This document shows, piece by piece, positions 18,312-29,827 of a stretch of 64,000 nucleotides of DNA. The stretch is from Seriola aureovittata (taxonomy: Eukaryota; Chordata; Actinopteri; Carangiformes; Carangidae), in contig NC_079373.1 of the NCBI RefSeq assembly GCF_021018895.1, positions 9,334,501-9,398,500 on the forward strand. The letters run 5' to 3'. The first letter of the stretch is position 1, and every line of letters begins with the position of its first letter. A program made the position numbers and the translations under genes. The notes under the pieces were generated by a model that was given only the letters and a program-made list of their open reading frames with translations, made no database searches and was not told the origin of the DNA.

Positions 18312-18496
18312 TTACAATATGTCCAAACATCTGTGTACTGACCTGAGGAGGTCAGTGGTCCCGAGAGGTGTGACACCGGCGAGGCGGGACTCGCCAGCGG
18401 TGCGTCTGATTGGTGGCGAAACTTGCTGAAGCTCAGGGTGGTACTTTGCACAGCGATGAGCAGCGCTCACTGCAAGTAGAGTCCCGCTAAAGCGCA
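18312..18496 (+). promoter_or_regulatory. Putative hal proximal promoter / 5' UTR
   Basis: The 185 bases before the hal ATG are clearly more GC-rich than the DNA to their left. They contain an inverted CCAAT box (ATTGG, 18409-18413) and CGCC/GGCGG elements at about 18380-18400. No TATA box is evident. The transcription start is not determined. Confidence 0.35.
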
Positions 18497-21400
18497 ATGC
18501 CTCGTTTTACTGTCCACATCCGAGATGAGTGGCTGGCAGTGCCATGCCGGGATACCACCAACCCCATCAGGTGGCTCGGACAAGAGGCGCTAAAACGTTA
18601 CATCAAGAACAAACCAGACAACGGCGGCATCACAGCGGTGAAGGACACGCGCTTCGTTGTGCGCAGGTGCCAGGGTTTGGGTTTGTTGGACGCGGATGAC
18701 ACCATCGAGGATGTGCTGGAGGACAATGACTTTGTCGAGATCGGTAATGACCGTGTGCATGAAAAAATATAAGAAGTGTTTGCATTACACTTGGGGACAC
18801 TGGAGATCTTTTACCTCTAGCTGTGCGTAATTTGTGCGTAATTGCGCATAGTCAGTCACGTAATGACTAAACGTTAAATGTAATTACAGTATCAACCAAT
18901 GAGAGAAAATGCAATTTGTATTGTTATCTTGTACTTCCAGCTATTGAAGGAGATACCATGTCTCCTGACTTCATCCCGTGTGAGCCTGGAGTTTCTCATC
19001 TGTATCCTCAAACCTGTGTACTTATGCCATAGTGGGTATCTGGGTACTGCAGTGGGTAGTAAGTACTCATGGTACTAGATAGAGTTTTCATTGTTCATAC
19101 CATTACATTGTTTTCGGCTGTGGGTATCAATGACTTTTGGAAGAATAAAATAAATCTTTGCCATATATTTAATGATGTAACACTGGGCTTTATTATTTCT
19201 GTAATAAAATAATGTCTTATTTTCGGTATAGGGTTAACACTGTATTTTGCTGAATGTTATCCTTAATTAAAAAATGTGAAAAAGAACAGCAGCATACAAA
19301 GAACCTGGAGAAGTAAGCTTTCACTTTACCCATTTCTGCAAAAGTTGAAAACACGTGATATATTTCCACTTCTATCTAACACACATCTCCCTGTACAGTA
19401 TCTTTCCTTGGATGGCAGCAGCCTGACATCAACAGATTTGGTCAACCTAGGCAGAGGACTCTACAAGATAAAGGTAATAATCAACAAATTGTATTTGTTG
19501 TCATTTCTTGTCTGTGGTAATCTTTGACTTAGTGTAATCATTTCCTTTACCGACATTTTCAGCTGACTCCGGAGGCAGAAAAAAAAGTTGTGCAATCCAG
19601 AGACCTTTTGGACACCATTGTCAAAGAAAACAAAGGTTAAGATAAATTTAAGAATAAATGTCCGTCTGCAAAGACATTAAATGCATCGATCTGAATATTA
19701 ACCAGCTGCTGCAAAACTACAGTCTCCAGAAATAAATGATTCTATGTTTTCACTTCTCTGTGCCACCAGTTGTCTATGGAATCACAACAGGTTTTGGCAA
19801 ATTTGCCCGAACTGTCATTCCTGTCAGCAAGCTCAAGTAAGGACAATAATTTATTATATATTTCCTCCTTCGACTGTTGAAGAATGAGCCCTTTCTTATG
19901 TGGTGATTCATGACCATGCCCTTTTTTTCCTACAGGGAGCTGCAGGAGAACTTGGTGCGGTCACACTCAGCAGGTAATAAAAGTCTCCATAAAGCTCACT
20001 TTACTTTCTTGTTTCGAGTTGAAGATTTCCAGATATCCAGTGCTCCTGACAAGGTGTTTTAGGTACTTCTGTATTTATGTCAGCATCATCAATGATATGC
20101 TGTGGTGTGCAGGTGTGGGGAACCCATTAAGCCCAGAGAGGACCCGCATGCTGCTCGCTCTGAGGATCAATGTTCTGGCCAAAGGGCACAGTGGGATTTC
20201 TCTGGAAACCCTTCATGCCATGATTCAGGCCTTCAACGGTAAGCTTCAACTGCACCCGGCAACCTCACTTAACCTTAGCTGACCTGAGCTATCAGTTTCC
20301 GTTGACTGAGATAACTGATAATTGGGAACTGTCATATGAATCTTACTTTGCCCCTACAGCTTCCTGCCTCTCCTTCGTCCCAGAGAAGGGAACAGTGGGT
20401 GCTAGTGGAGACCTGGCACCCCTCTCTCACCTGGCCCTAGGGCTGATGGGAGAGGGTAAAATGTGGTCTCCTAAGAGCGGCTGGGCAGATGCCAAATATG
20501 TAAGATCAGAATGACTTTTTTCGTGGTTGTAAAACAATAACTTGCTTCATGCTGCAGGAAATGTGCCTTTTACTTGTGAAAGTGAAAGGTTGCATGATCC
20601 AATAGGAAAGCATGTTTGCTTTTTGATGTCCCTTGACCTTTTACATGTTTTTTTCTCCTTTCATCTCTGGTCAGGTCCTGGAGGCCCATGGACTGAAGCC
20701 AATATCACTAAAGCCTAAAGAGGTTATGTTTAAATCCAACCACGCGCTCTCTTATTTGATTTGCCCGTATTAAAGATATCAGCCCAGGGTTCACTGGGAA
20801 TGCATTGTGTTTTCTCACGTACGGAATTTAGAAGAAGTAGTGGTTTCTTTAAGTTGAGAAAACATCTTATTGTCCTTCACAGGGCCTTGCTCTGATCAAC
20901 GGGACCCAGATGATCACCTCTCTGGGGGCGGAGGCTGTGGAGCGAGCCCAGTCGATCGCCCAGCAGGCAGACATCATCGCTGCTCTCACTCTGGAGGTGC
21001 TAAAGGGAACCACCAAGGCTTTTGACAGTGGTGAGCAGCATCAGTGGTGGTGAACAAAGTCACAAAAGTAGATGAAAGTATTTACCTCCAGTTTCAAGAT
21101 CCTGCATCTTGTCCATCCTTTCTTATTTTCTGGTCTCCTCCCATACAGACATCCATATTCTGCGGCCCCACCCAGGACAGATAGAGGTGGCCCAACGCTT
21201 CCGCTCACTGCTGGACTCCGATCACCATCCATCCCAGATTGCAGGTCAGAGGACAGACCCGGATTCTAAAGCAGACGAGCAACAGAACATGATAAAATAG
21301 TTACGCAAAGTAATCATTACACACATAATATCTGGGCTAAGGCTCACACTGGACACACTGTGTGGCAGCTGAATGTTGTCTCTCTGTTTGTCAGGGTTTC

Positions 21401-24382
21401 TATAAGAAATATTTTTTACCACTGCTCGTGATCAAGGCGGGAACACTCCGCTTTGGCCCTCCACTGTACCACATACCATAAAATGTACCATAAATAGCTA
21501 GGATGGGTCAAATGCAGAGGGTGTATTTCCCCACAGGATTTAATCAAATATAGCTTTTGGCAACACTGTGCCTGCATTGCATCCTTAAACATGCAGCACT
21601 TAATGTGTGTCATCTGGCGTTGGTGCGTTTTTCCAGAAAGCCACCGTTTCTGTGACAGAGTCCAGGATGCCTACACCATGCGATGCTGTCCTCAGGTAAC
21701 CTCAAGTAAAGTTTATTTATATATCCCAAAATCACAAGCTTGGCCCAGAGGGCTTTACACTCTGTACACCCTCTATCCTCCGACTCTCAGTTAGGAGAAG
21801 GAAAAACTCATGTGGTAGATCCCATATGAGGGATGCAGTCCTGAAGCAGAGTATTCAGATTTTGAGCATAACCTTCTCTTCCTCTGCACAGGTTCACGGA
21901 GTCACCAATGACACAATAAAATTTGTCCAGAACATCATCAATACGGAAATCAACAGTGCCACTGACAACCCTGTATCCTTCCCTGACTTGCAAGCTGGAG
22001 GCAAAGTCTCTTACGTGAATCTCAATGTGCCACTTTTGTCTCTGCACTTTAAACTGTTAATTGGTTCAACCTCAAATTCCAGGTTCTGCCACAAATTGTA
22101 CGTTGGATTTTTATTGGAAATCAGTTTGCGATCTATTTTTCTTAACAGCTGTACAAGATGGTGTTTGCGGAAAGAGGTGAGACCATTTCAGGTGGGAATT
22201 TCCACGGAGAATATCCAGCTAAGGTTCGTGACTCACCAAACAAGGTTTTGGTCATTGTTGTAGATTTTGTTCTCCTCTCTTTCACCGCTCTTTCCTCTCT
22301 TAGGCTCTGGACTTTTTAGCCATTGCAGTCCATGAGCTGGCGTCTATCAGTGAGAGGAGGATCGAGAGGTTGTGTAACCCCTCGCTGAGTGAGCTGCCTG
22401 CCTTCCTCGTCAATGAGGGAGGACTCAACTCAGGGTTCATGATTGCCCACTGTACCGCAGCTGCCTTGGGTCGGTGTGCAAAAACATTAAACAAAATAGC
22501 ATGAGCATAAGTAAAGTGCATAATAAAATAGATTTCTTTGTTGGTAGACTAGGTTTTAATACTGAATATGAATTTCAGGTAGAATATTTTGTACAAAAAG
22601 ATGTTCAGTGTTTTTAAGTTGAACAGCATTTTATCATTTATCCGTATTTATGTCCCTTTTTGCTGAATGATTTAGTATGAACCTTAACTCTAATGTCCTT
22701 TTTTAATTCTGTGTCTAGTTTCAGAAAACAAAGTTCTGTGTCATCCATCCTCTGTGGACTCCTTGTCTACTAGTGCTGCCACAGAGGACCATGTGTCTAT
22801 GGGAGGCTGGGCTGCCAGGAAGGCCCTGAGGGTCATAGAGCATGTGGAGCAAGGTTAGCTTCTTTCTTACCATTATAAGTAAATTACTACTAATAATAAG
22901 ACAGCTCCGATTAGAGCACTTCTGTTTCATATTGAGGCACAAATGTGAGCGTCAAAACATTTCCACATTGATTCATTTATTACATTTACAAACTCCAATT
23001 TAATCAACTATTGCATGGTTTTCTAATGTAGGGACTGTCGGCCTCCGGGGAAATATTTTACCAATAAACAGTCAATAAAATGACTTAACAAATGAAATAT
23101 GACTTCAAAGTGATAAGTCACAAATACATGAGCTGCTACACAGATGAGTCACTGTACATAAATTAACAACAAACCCTGCAGTGTCATGTGAGCCTTTAAA
23201 TCAGCAGCTGCCTCTGGTTCAAAGAGATTTACTGGACGGTTCCTGGTGATTCTGTAACAGAAAAGTGCAAAGGTAACGTTGTTGAAAACCATGCCAGTGT
23301 ACACTGCGGATAGAGCAGCATCAGCAAACATTTGCATGGTCTAAAATCAAAGCACATTGAGTGGATATAGTGGTTAAACATAAAACTAGAGGTTAAAAAA
23401 TACATAACTACATCAGTGCCTCTGTGACCAAATTTCTTTTCTATTATTCACAAGAAAAGAAAGAATAAGATACAATAGTTGTTGTATGTTGGAACAGACT
23501 GAAAAAGAAAACTTACAGAGGGCTGTATGACAATTGTCCTTTAATATTTCTATTATCATATGATGTCATGTATTTCATCCGGTCCCACACATTGTGTAAT
23601 CCATTTCACTGTGTCCAGCAGCACTGTGGCCGTAACGCAAACACAGGATTGTCATGTAACATGCCAAGAGCAGTGACATCAAAAGTTGTGTAACACTTTA
23701 ATTTTGTGGCTTAAATAATTACAACTTAAAACTGGATTTAATAAATAACAAATTAGAAACATGGTATCCTATTGGTTAGCATTTCGTTACCAATAATAAA
23801 CATTTTGCTAAATCTAAGTGATGTTTTCTGTGATTAGTTCTTGCTATAGAGCTGCTGGCTGCCTGTCAGGGTATCGAGTTCCTCCGCCCTCTTCGTACCA
23901 CCACTCCACTGGAGAAGGTCTATGAACTTGTGCGCAGTGTGGTCAAGTAAGTCAAACAGATGTGGCCAAGGTACACGTCTCTCAGTCCAGTGAAATGATG
24001 AACAGGATAGTTAATATTTATCCACTGTTCCACTTCTGACTCTCTCCTTCTCCTCTGTCATTAAAAGACCCTGGATTAAAGACAGATTCATGTCTCCAGA
24101 CATCGAAGCTATTCACCGTCTCCTACTTGACCAGAAGGCAAGTGCCGACTCTTGAGGAGTGACTATAAAATGTGTTCACCGTCTGTGAACATGTAAGCTC
24201 CACAGGGATGGATTTTTTTTTTTAATTGCATGTTTATATTTTCAACTCAGGTGTGGAATGTGGCCAAACCTTACATTGACAAGTATCAGACAGAGTACAT
24301 CCCAGAGTCCCGCCCCGTCTCTCCTACTGCCTTCTCCCTGGAGCCTCCAGCATCGCCGAGGAAACGTGTCCGTCATGAGTGA
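18497..24382 (+). CDS. hal: Histidine ammonia-lyase (histidase)
   Basis: Cytosolic enzyme that removes ammonia from L-histidine to give trans-urocanate, the first step of histidine catabolism. Nineteen exons: 18497-18743, 18941-19017, 19399-19473, 19563-19635, 19770-19836, 19936-19973, 20113-20238, 20360-20499, 20675-20722, 20883-21030, 21149-21244, 21637-21695, 21892-21972, 22158-22223, 22304-22469, 22719-22853, 23838-23946, 24068-24137, 24251-24382. Phases agree throughout and give 650 residues (human 657). The MIO cofactor triad Ala-Ser-Gly lies in [12 protein letters not shown] (residues 249-251, exon 8). Other family blocks are [18 protein letters not shown] followed by [11 protein letters not shown], and [17 protein letters not shown]. 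The start ATG opens MPRFTVH, as in mammals. The intron after exon 18 has a GC donor (AAG|GCAAGT, 24138-24139). The exon 2 donor (after 19017) was chosen over an earlier GT at 19001-19003 because only it keeps frame. Confidence 0.97.
21700..21830. repeat. Fish interspersed repeat in hal intron 12
   Basis: TTTATTTATATATCCCAAAATCACAAGCTTGG, then AGAGGGCTTTACACTCTGTACACCCTC and AGGAGAAGGAAAAACT, is the pattern of a repeat common in fish genomes (TTTATATAGC...CAGAGGGCTTTACA...GGAAAAACT). The family name is not assigned. Confidence 0.6.
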
Positions 24383-24537
24383 ATGCATGTTCAAAAAATG
24401 TTTGTTTTTTTTCTTTTGCAACAACTAAAAGTATTTGAGGCTTTTGTGAATTTGAATGAAAACCAAACAAAATCTTTGATTGGACATTGATTTTAAGATG
24501 CAATGTTGTTGACTAAGTTCATACTTTGATTTCTGAC

Positions 24538-24543
24538 ATTAAA
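24538..24543 (+). terminator. hal poly(A) signal candidate
   Basis: ATTAAA about 155 bases after the hal stop codon, in a T-rich context. It is the nearest hexamer to the stop, and later signals are possible. Confidence 0.45.
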
Positions 24544-24596
24544 ATTTTTGATCCTTGATATGTTGATAATTTAAGAAATGGGCGTATTATATCTAC

Positions 24597-24953
24597 ACAC
24601 ATGCAAACTCAGTGGCCATTTTATATGTGACTTACATAAAATCTAATGCAATCCCATACAGCAGCCCAGCAATACATTTTTCCTTTATGAAGATAATAAT
24701 GTTCAGTTTTGACAAACATATGGGAATAATAGAAACATATTTTAATATAATGTAGTCCATTACAACACCACCGCTAACCACGACCTCTAATAGACTTATG
24801 GAATTAAGACTTCTCTGAAACTATATATAAACTTTATATAAATATAACATCATAAGTTTTGTAAAGGTCAAATATGTGGCAGAGCTGTTGTACTGAATTG
24901 CATTAGATTGTATAGGTGTACCTAATAAAGTGGCCAGGGAGTGTATATTTCTT
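24597..24953. mobile_element. MITE with inverted ends (CTCAGTGGCC...GGCCACTTTATTAGG type)
   Basis: The left end reads CTCAGTGGCCATTTTATATG. The complement of the right end reads CCTGGCCACTTTATTAGGTA. Both continue to a shared TCTAATGCAAT, so the inverted arms are roughly 60 bp. The GTACCTAATAAAGTGGCCA end is widespread in fish. It is non-coding. Confidence 0.75.
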
Positions 24954-25330
24954 TAGTAATTATTGAGTGTTGAACTTGCACATACACTGCCCCACATCAC
25001 TGTGCATTAGAGTTGTATTTATCTAAATGTTTGTTGTCCCTTTAAAATGTCTAATTTAGTTGTTATTGCCACATGACTACCTCAGCCACTGCACCATTTT
25101 CATATGAAATTAATGATGTAGCATGAACATTACTACAATTACATTTATGTTGTTGTTCTGGTGTAATTATATGAAATTTTACATCTCTCTCATCTCTACA
25201 TTTCAAACTTAGACAACAATAAAATTTTTAACAGCTGCATTCTTTAATTATTTGTCTGAGTATGTGAGTCCTGCCTCTGCTCACTTGGATACGTTTGTAG
25301 TTGATAGAAGTTAATTTACCTAATGATGCA

Positions 25331-25800
25331 CAGTGGCAAAGTACTCAGATCCTTTTCTTAGTTTTATCTTCTTACTTGAGGTACACTTAAGTTTATTCCA
25401 GTGTTTCCCAACCTACAATAGGGGATGGACCCCTCTGAAGGGTCACAAGATAAACCTGAGAGGTCATGAGCTGATTAGTGGGAGAGGAAAGAGGGAAAAC
25501 CTGATTTATGATTCAACTTTTCTTTCTTTCTTTGCTGTTTTACTGAAACATTGGATAAATTTACTTATTTTAGTGTAAAATGCACTTTTTTTTTAACAGA
25601 ATTGTTTTTGAAAAGCTGATATGTTTTGTAAAATGTTAACCTGAAAAGTACCTAGTAATTACAGCTGTAAAATAAATGCAGTTGGGTAAAGAGGACAATG
25701 TTTCTCTGAGAAATGAAATGGAGCATAAAAAAGGACACACTCAAGTCAACTACAAATACTTCAAAGTTGTACTGAAGAACTTCAAGACTAACCGCTAACC
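25331..25800. mobile_element. hAT-like non-autonomous element with nested repeat
   Basis: It begins CAGTGGCAAAGTACTCAGATCC and ends in AGTACCTAGTAATTACAGCTG, TAAATGCAGT and ACTCAAGT..ACTTCAAAGT blocks, matching the fish hAT-like family whose copies start CAGTGGTGGAAGTACTCAG and carry ACTCAAGTA repeats. Within it, 25400-25560 (TGTTTCCCAACC, GGGTCACAAGATAAACCTGA, GAGAGGAAAGA) matches another common fish repeat. Confidence 0.6.
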
Positions 25801-27266
25801 AGAAAGTGAATTATAAGTTACCAGAGGTGTAGGTGACGTTCAGATTCCTTGCTTTATCCAACTAACAGTCTAAAACCCAAAGATATTGGGTTTACGATTT
25901 TCTATGACACAAAGAAGGTTTAAATCTTCCCTTTTGGGAGCCGGGAACAATGCTGGCATTTTAAATTACATAAATTACTATTAAGATCAAACATCTATCA
26001 AAAATCTTTTTTTTTGTAAATCAGTGAATTGACTGATAGTTTCAGTAATTATCTGTAATTATTAGTGATAAAGTAAAATATACATCCATGAATTAATGAA
26101 ATATAAATAATTATCTGTGTCTAAATCTAAAATACATGCGCACTCAGAAATGTCTCCCTGTGTGTTAAACCTTAGGGGAAGTAAGTTTGTCAGAAGTTTT
26201 CCAGTCCAGTTAAAAAGCACTTACCTGTCTGGGCTGAGAAGCCACTCTGCCATCTTGAGGTGCAGAGGGGAAAATCCTGAAGTGGTAAGTCACAGACCTG
26301 TAAGGGCAGCTTTGGTCAACAAATTCAAAGGTTACACAAACAACTCGTGACAGATAATAGCACAGGGGGCAGAAGTCTGTTGTACACAGATACAGTACAA
26401 CGTTACAATAAAGACTTGTGCTTTAGCCTGACTGAATTTGGTGGGACAAGTTAAATTGTATTGTTGCAATCTCAACCTTATACAAACATAACCTCAACTG
26501 CTAAATTTAGTTTTCTGCAGTGACTTGTGGACTTTACAAACGCTTATCATTGAATGAATGGGAAATAATGTGATTCCACCACAGCCATAAACATAGGCTT
26601 AAAGACAGTCACTCCTGATTAAACAGAGGAGTCTGATAGAGGTTACACCAGGGCAAGAATCTAAGTTAGCTTCACTTCCTACAGCTTAGGTCCATGCTAG
26701 AAATGTTTATTAGCAAACATTTATTAGCCCAAGTGTATACATAGCCTACTGTGCAGACGTTTTAGGCACATTAGATGTTTAGATTGGCAAAGGGTGGTCA
26801 CAGTATAGATTTAATTTAGGTTTTTGTCTGTTTACTGCACTTGTGCGCAGATAAATAAAAAACTATTAATGGCATTATTTTTGAAAGCATCCTCACATTA
26901 CCTTTAGTGCCTAAAACGCTGTAAAGCACTGTACATGTACGTCTAAATGTTCTAAAAAATAGTACACCAAGCCTGCACATGTTTCAAATCAATACAACCA
27001 ATCCCAATCAATACAAAACAATAATCCTGTGTAGGGTTGTAGGTATTTGGAGGCAGAATTTACAAACGTTATAGTGGTGGAAACTACTTTTTAGTGAAAT
27101 TAAAAAAATTCCATGTTCTTTTATTACAAACAATAAGACACAGTTAGCCATGCAGACTGTATGGGTCAATGTTGCCGTTATCTTTCGGCTGCTCCCAAGA
27201 GGGATCACCATCCGCATATTCGACACTGACCCAAGGAAGGAAAAAAAAGAAAAAGAAAAAGGAGTC
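25801..27266. other. Intergenic AT-rich DNA
   Basis: No gene or clear repeat was recognised between the hAT-like element and the tRNA gene. Open frames are short and without recognisable motifs. Confidence 0.5.
27257..27261 (-). terminator. RNA polymerase III terminator of tRNA-Tyr
   Basis: On the minus strand, GAGACTCC after the tRNA is followed by TTTTTCTTTTTC. The first T5 run lies 5-10 bases past the 3' end, as expected for Pol III. Confidence 0.75.
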
Positions 27267-27355
27267 TCCTTCGAGCCGGATTCGAACCAGCGACCTAAGG
27301 ATTTCAGCTGCACAGCCACTACAGTCCTCCGCTCTACCAACTGAGCTATCGAAGG
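27267..27355 (-). tRNA. tRNA-Tyr (anticodon GTA) with 16-nt intron
   Basis: On the minus strand the gene starts CCTTCGATAGCTCAGTTGG (D arm, A box), runs GAGGACTGTAG with anticodon GTA at 27320-27322, carries a 16-nt intron TGGCTGTGCAGCTGAA at the canonical position after base 37, then resumes ATCCTTAGGTCGC and the B box GGTTCGAATCC, and closes with TCGAAGG plus discriminator A. Acceptor stem CCTTCGA/TCGAAGG pairs fully. The mature length is 73. Nuclear tRNA-Tyr genes normally carry an intron here. All arms are intact, so it is probably functional. Confidence 0.97.
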
Positions 27356-27693
27356 GACGATACACCAGCTCCACACTATACTGTATTCAAAGCTAACCTC
27401 TCCGACAGATACGCTATTATTACTTTGGTCAAATTGTTTCAGTCTTCGTAACACAACACCCAAAACCTTGCTACCTACTACATGACGAAAGTGCGGTTGC
27501 TAGAGTTTTAAGCAAAACCCCTTAAAATTATGAAGTTAAAATTCGTGTTGTGAGAGCTAATGTTTGCTAAAGCTAACTTTAAGTTAGCTAATTTACCTGT
27601 AGCTCATGCCCACATTGCAACTAAAAAAACAAGGAATGGAAAAAGTTTAAATTTAACATATTTTTCTAACACTTGTCACCCATCCTAATTTAA

Positions 27694-27697
27694 ACAG
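27694..27697. repeat. ERV target-site duplication, left copy (ACAG)
   Basis: ACAG immediately precedes the left LTR (TGTTGAG...) and recurs directly after the right LTR at 39369-39372. A 4-bp duplication is typical of gammaretrovirus-like integration. Confidence 0.75.
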
Positions 27698-27974
27698 TGT
27701 TGAGTTCATCACCTGAACTCGCGTGTTGGTTTGATGAAGGAAACAGGACACTCATTCAAAGTTCAAATCCCAGCATTTATTAAAGCTAACAGCAATATAG
27801 CATTAGAAAAAGGATGGCCTTCAAACAATATCATAGGTTCAGTCTGTTCTTCTGTAACGTTGCACAGCAAGTCTTATAAAAAGTCAATTAGTTATAAGCA
27901 TATTATGATTACATCAACAATGCACACACTGTTTTATTAAAAGCACACAACAGATTAATATAAAATCCTCTACA
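27698..27974 (-). repeat. 3' LTR (shortened)
   Basis: Starts (plus) TGTTGAGTTC and ends CCTCTACA, i.e. TGTAGAGG...CTCAACA on the element strand. It matches the right LTR except that about 330 bases between AAAAAGGAT (27822) and CCTTCAAACAAT (27827) are absent. The element-strand AATAAA is the complement of TTTATT at 27775-27780. Confidence 0.9.
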
Positions 27975-27987
27975 ATTCCCCCTTTTG
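27975..27987 (-). other. ERV polypurine tract
   Basis: On the element strand AAAAGGGGGAAT directly precedes the 3' LTR start TGTAGAGG. This is the expected position and composition for plus-strand priming. Confidence 0.8.
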
Positions 27988-28027
27988 ATCTCAGACATTT
28001 CTGAGATCAATCTTTACTGTATTCCTG

Positions 28028-28441
28028 TTACCTTACTATCACCATGTCATCCTCCTCATCAGTCACATCCACCTCTCCCCCCAGGAGGGGCATCTGGTAT
28101 GGAGGTGGTGGCGGGGCTTTACCCTCTATGGTGGCTGTGATAAGGCGAACACATAGAGAACGGATACAAGGTACACAGCAACATCCACACAAAACCAACA
28201 TACCTGTCACTGCAATCAGGGAGGAGACAACGGAGATCACCAGGTTGCGCCATTTGCCAAACCAAGAATCTAATATGTCAGTGAAAGCATCGTCAATACC
28301 AGTGTGAGAAGCCATTTCATCATTTAATGCTCTGATAGCCTGCAATGCTCTGGTTACAGACCCATCAGGAGCTGTGTTATTGGGAATAACAGTACAACAC
28401 TGTTCACCAAACATGTGGCATGCACCTCCTTTTTCAACCAA
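28028..28441 (-). pseudogene. ERV Env transmembrane subunit, C-terminal part
   Basis: 137 codons without a stop. Residues 7-17 contain C-HMFGEQ-CC, the CX6CC motif that links TM to SU in gamma-type retroviruses. A hydrophobic membrane span follows at about 68-90 (VISVVSSLIAVTGMLVLCG), with a cysteine-rich juxtamembrane patch and a short cytoplasmic tail of proline-rich and acidic residues. The fusion peptide, N-terminal heptad region and SU are missing upstream. It is a remnant of an envelope gene in a defective provirus. Confidence 0.8.
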
Positions 28442-28468
28442 AGTTTAACTCAATACCTCCATACATAC

Positions 28469-28705
28469 TTAGGGCACTGTCAGAAGATGAGTGTGCTGCA
28501 CCTGTCTTCTGGTGCGATTGAGTGGTGTCAGCTTAACCTGTCTCTGGTCTCCGTGGTCTCCTCTCGACCGCTGCAGCGTTTCCCAAATTAAAACTGGTAA
28601 AACAATCACAAGAGATATTAAACACATTACCCCCAGCATCCTCCAGCCTCCCGCTGTAGGTGCTGAGGCAGGCACAAATTTCATGATTGCAAACTTACAC
28701 TTCAC
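28469..28705 (-). pseudogene. ERV Env leader remnant
   Basis: A 78-codon frame with an N-terminal hydrophobic segment (GVMCLISLVIVLPVLIWETL) followed by a basic RTRR sequence. Its position just 5' of the TM remnant and after pol suggests an envelope signal/leader peptide. The following SU is deleted. No catalytic or binding motif is visible, so the call rests mainly on position and the hydrophobic stretch. Confidence 0.45.
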
Positions 28706-28945
28706 ACTTTGTTAAAACTTCAAAAATAGATATTTAATGCTTAGTAAAAATACATGTAAAAATTTGCAGCAATAATAAAAAACCTTCTGCCCAGGACTTA
28801 TCTGTTCCTTGTATCTAAGCAAAACCTTCACTTAGAGAGCACTTGCAACCTACTATCCTATTTCACTGGGAACACTTCTTCAAAAAGCAATATATGAAAT
28901 GCTAACTTATCTGAGCGAAACTCCAAGCCCTACTGTTGGCTTCCA

Positions 28946-29136
28946 CTACGTCTCTGACAACGCCTCTCGAACCTCCTGTAATGAGCGTGAAGGTGCTTCA
29001 GCTGGAGTGCACCTGCTCCAATGATACCATGTATCTCCTTTTCCTTTCAACCTTACTGCACATGAGGTGCGCTCAACCACCCGTTCCACCTCGGTTCAGA
29101 CCACTTTCTTTTGAAGACTTTTAGCAACACCCAACC
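28946..29136 (-). pseudogene. ERV integrase C-terminal domain remnant
   Basis: GWVLLKVFKRKWSEPRW (29086-29136) is the SH3-like C-terminal DNA-binding module of retroviral integrase. After a frame slip near 29070 the pattern continues as KGKGDTWYHWSRCTPAE and ends at a TAG at 28946-28948. The zinc-binding HHCC and DDE core domains are absent between here and RNase H, pointing to an internal deletion of roughly 0.8-1 kb compared with usual retroviral pol. Confidence 0.7.
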
Positions 29137-29194
29137 GGCCGTGTGACGTCTCCTTTGTCCTGAACCTGAGTGGAAAAAGCTGAAATGAGAGCCG

Positions 29195-29827
29195 TTAGCT
29201 GACCATACCGGGTGGGAGAACTGGTCTGCCATCTGCGGCTCTCCATATCTCCCCCTGTCTTGTTGCACCTCTCTCTCTCCATACTGATATGTCATATGGA
29301 AATGCCTTTTCTTGTTCCTTTATTAACATATTTACATCGCACTTCGGAAGGATATCCTGCACTGTCACCTCTGCCTGCATCATCATGTACTGTGGTAAAT
29401 AACCTGCTGTCTGTTTGGCTACTCTATCAGCCTCGTTATTCCCCTTGGCCATGAATGTGTCTGCTTTATCATGTCCCTTGCATTTTATCACTGCCACTTT
29501 TGCTGGTTTCATTAATGCTTCGACTAATTGTTGCATTTCTTTCTCATGCTTAATAGGTGTTCTGGCTGTTGTTATAAAGCCGGCTCTTTTCCATTGTCCC
29601 AACTCCACATGCACCGCACCTGCCACATAAGCTGAATCAGTACAGATGTTAACTGCCTTGTCTGCTGACTCTTCTAGAGCTGCTATGACTGCTTTCAATT
29701 CAGCCAACTGAGCTGAAACTTTCCCTTCCATTTTCTGACCTGTTCTGTCCTCATGTTGCTGTGTGGTGATTGAATCACGACTGCATAGGCCGCTTGGAGT
29801 CCCTTCTCTTGGTGTCTGAAACAGCAT
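29195..29827 (-). pseudogene. ERV RNase H domain and tether
   Basis: Ribonuclease H domain of Pol. Visible active-site blocks are LAELKAVIAAL (glutamate), CTDSAYVAG (second aspartate) and GNNEADRVAK (last aspartate, with GHDKADTF ahead of it). The first aspartate, FTDGCCF, sits in the neighbouring frame of 29695-30618, so a frameshift at about 29.72-29.83 kb interrupts the domain. After RNase H the frame runs into what should be the integrase N-terminus (VWRERGATRQGEIWRA) and stops. Confidence 0.85.

Noticed and set aside
19000..19003. Early GT as hal exon 2 donor
   Set aside because: Using it breaks frame into exon 3; the donor after 19017 keeps frame and matches the mammalian exon layout.
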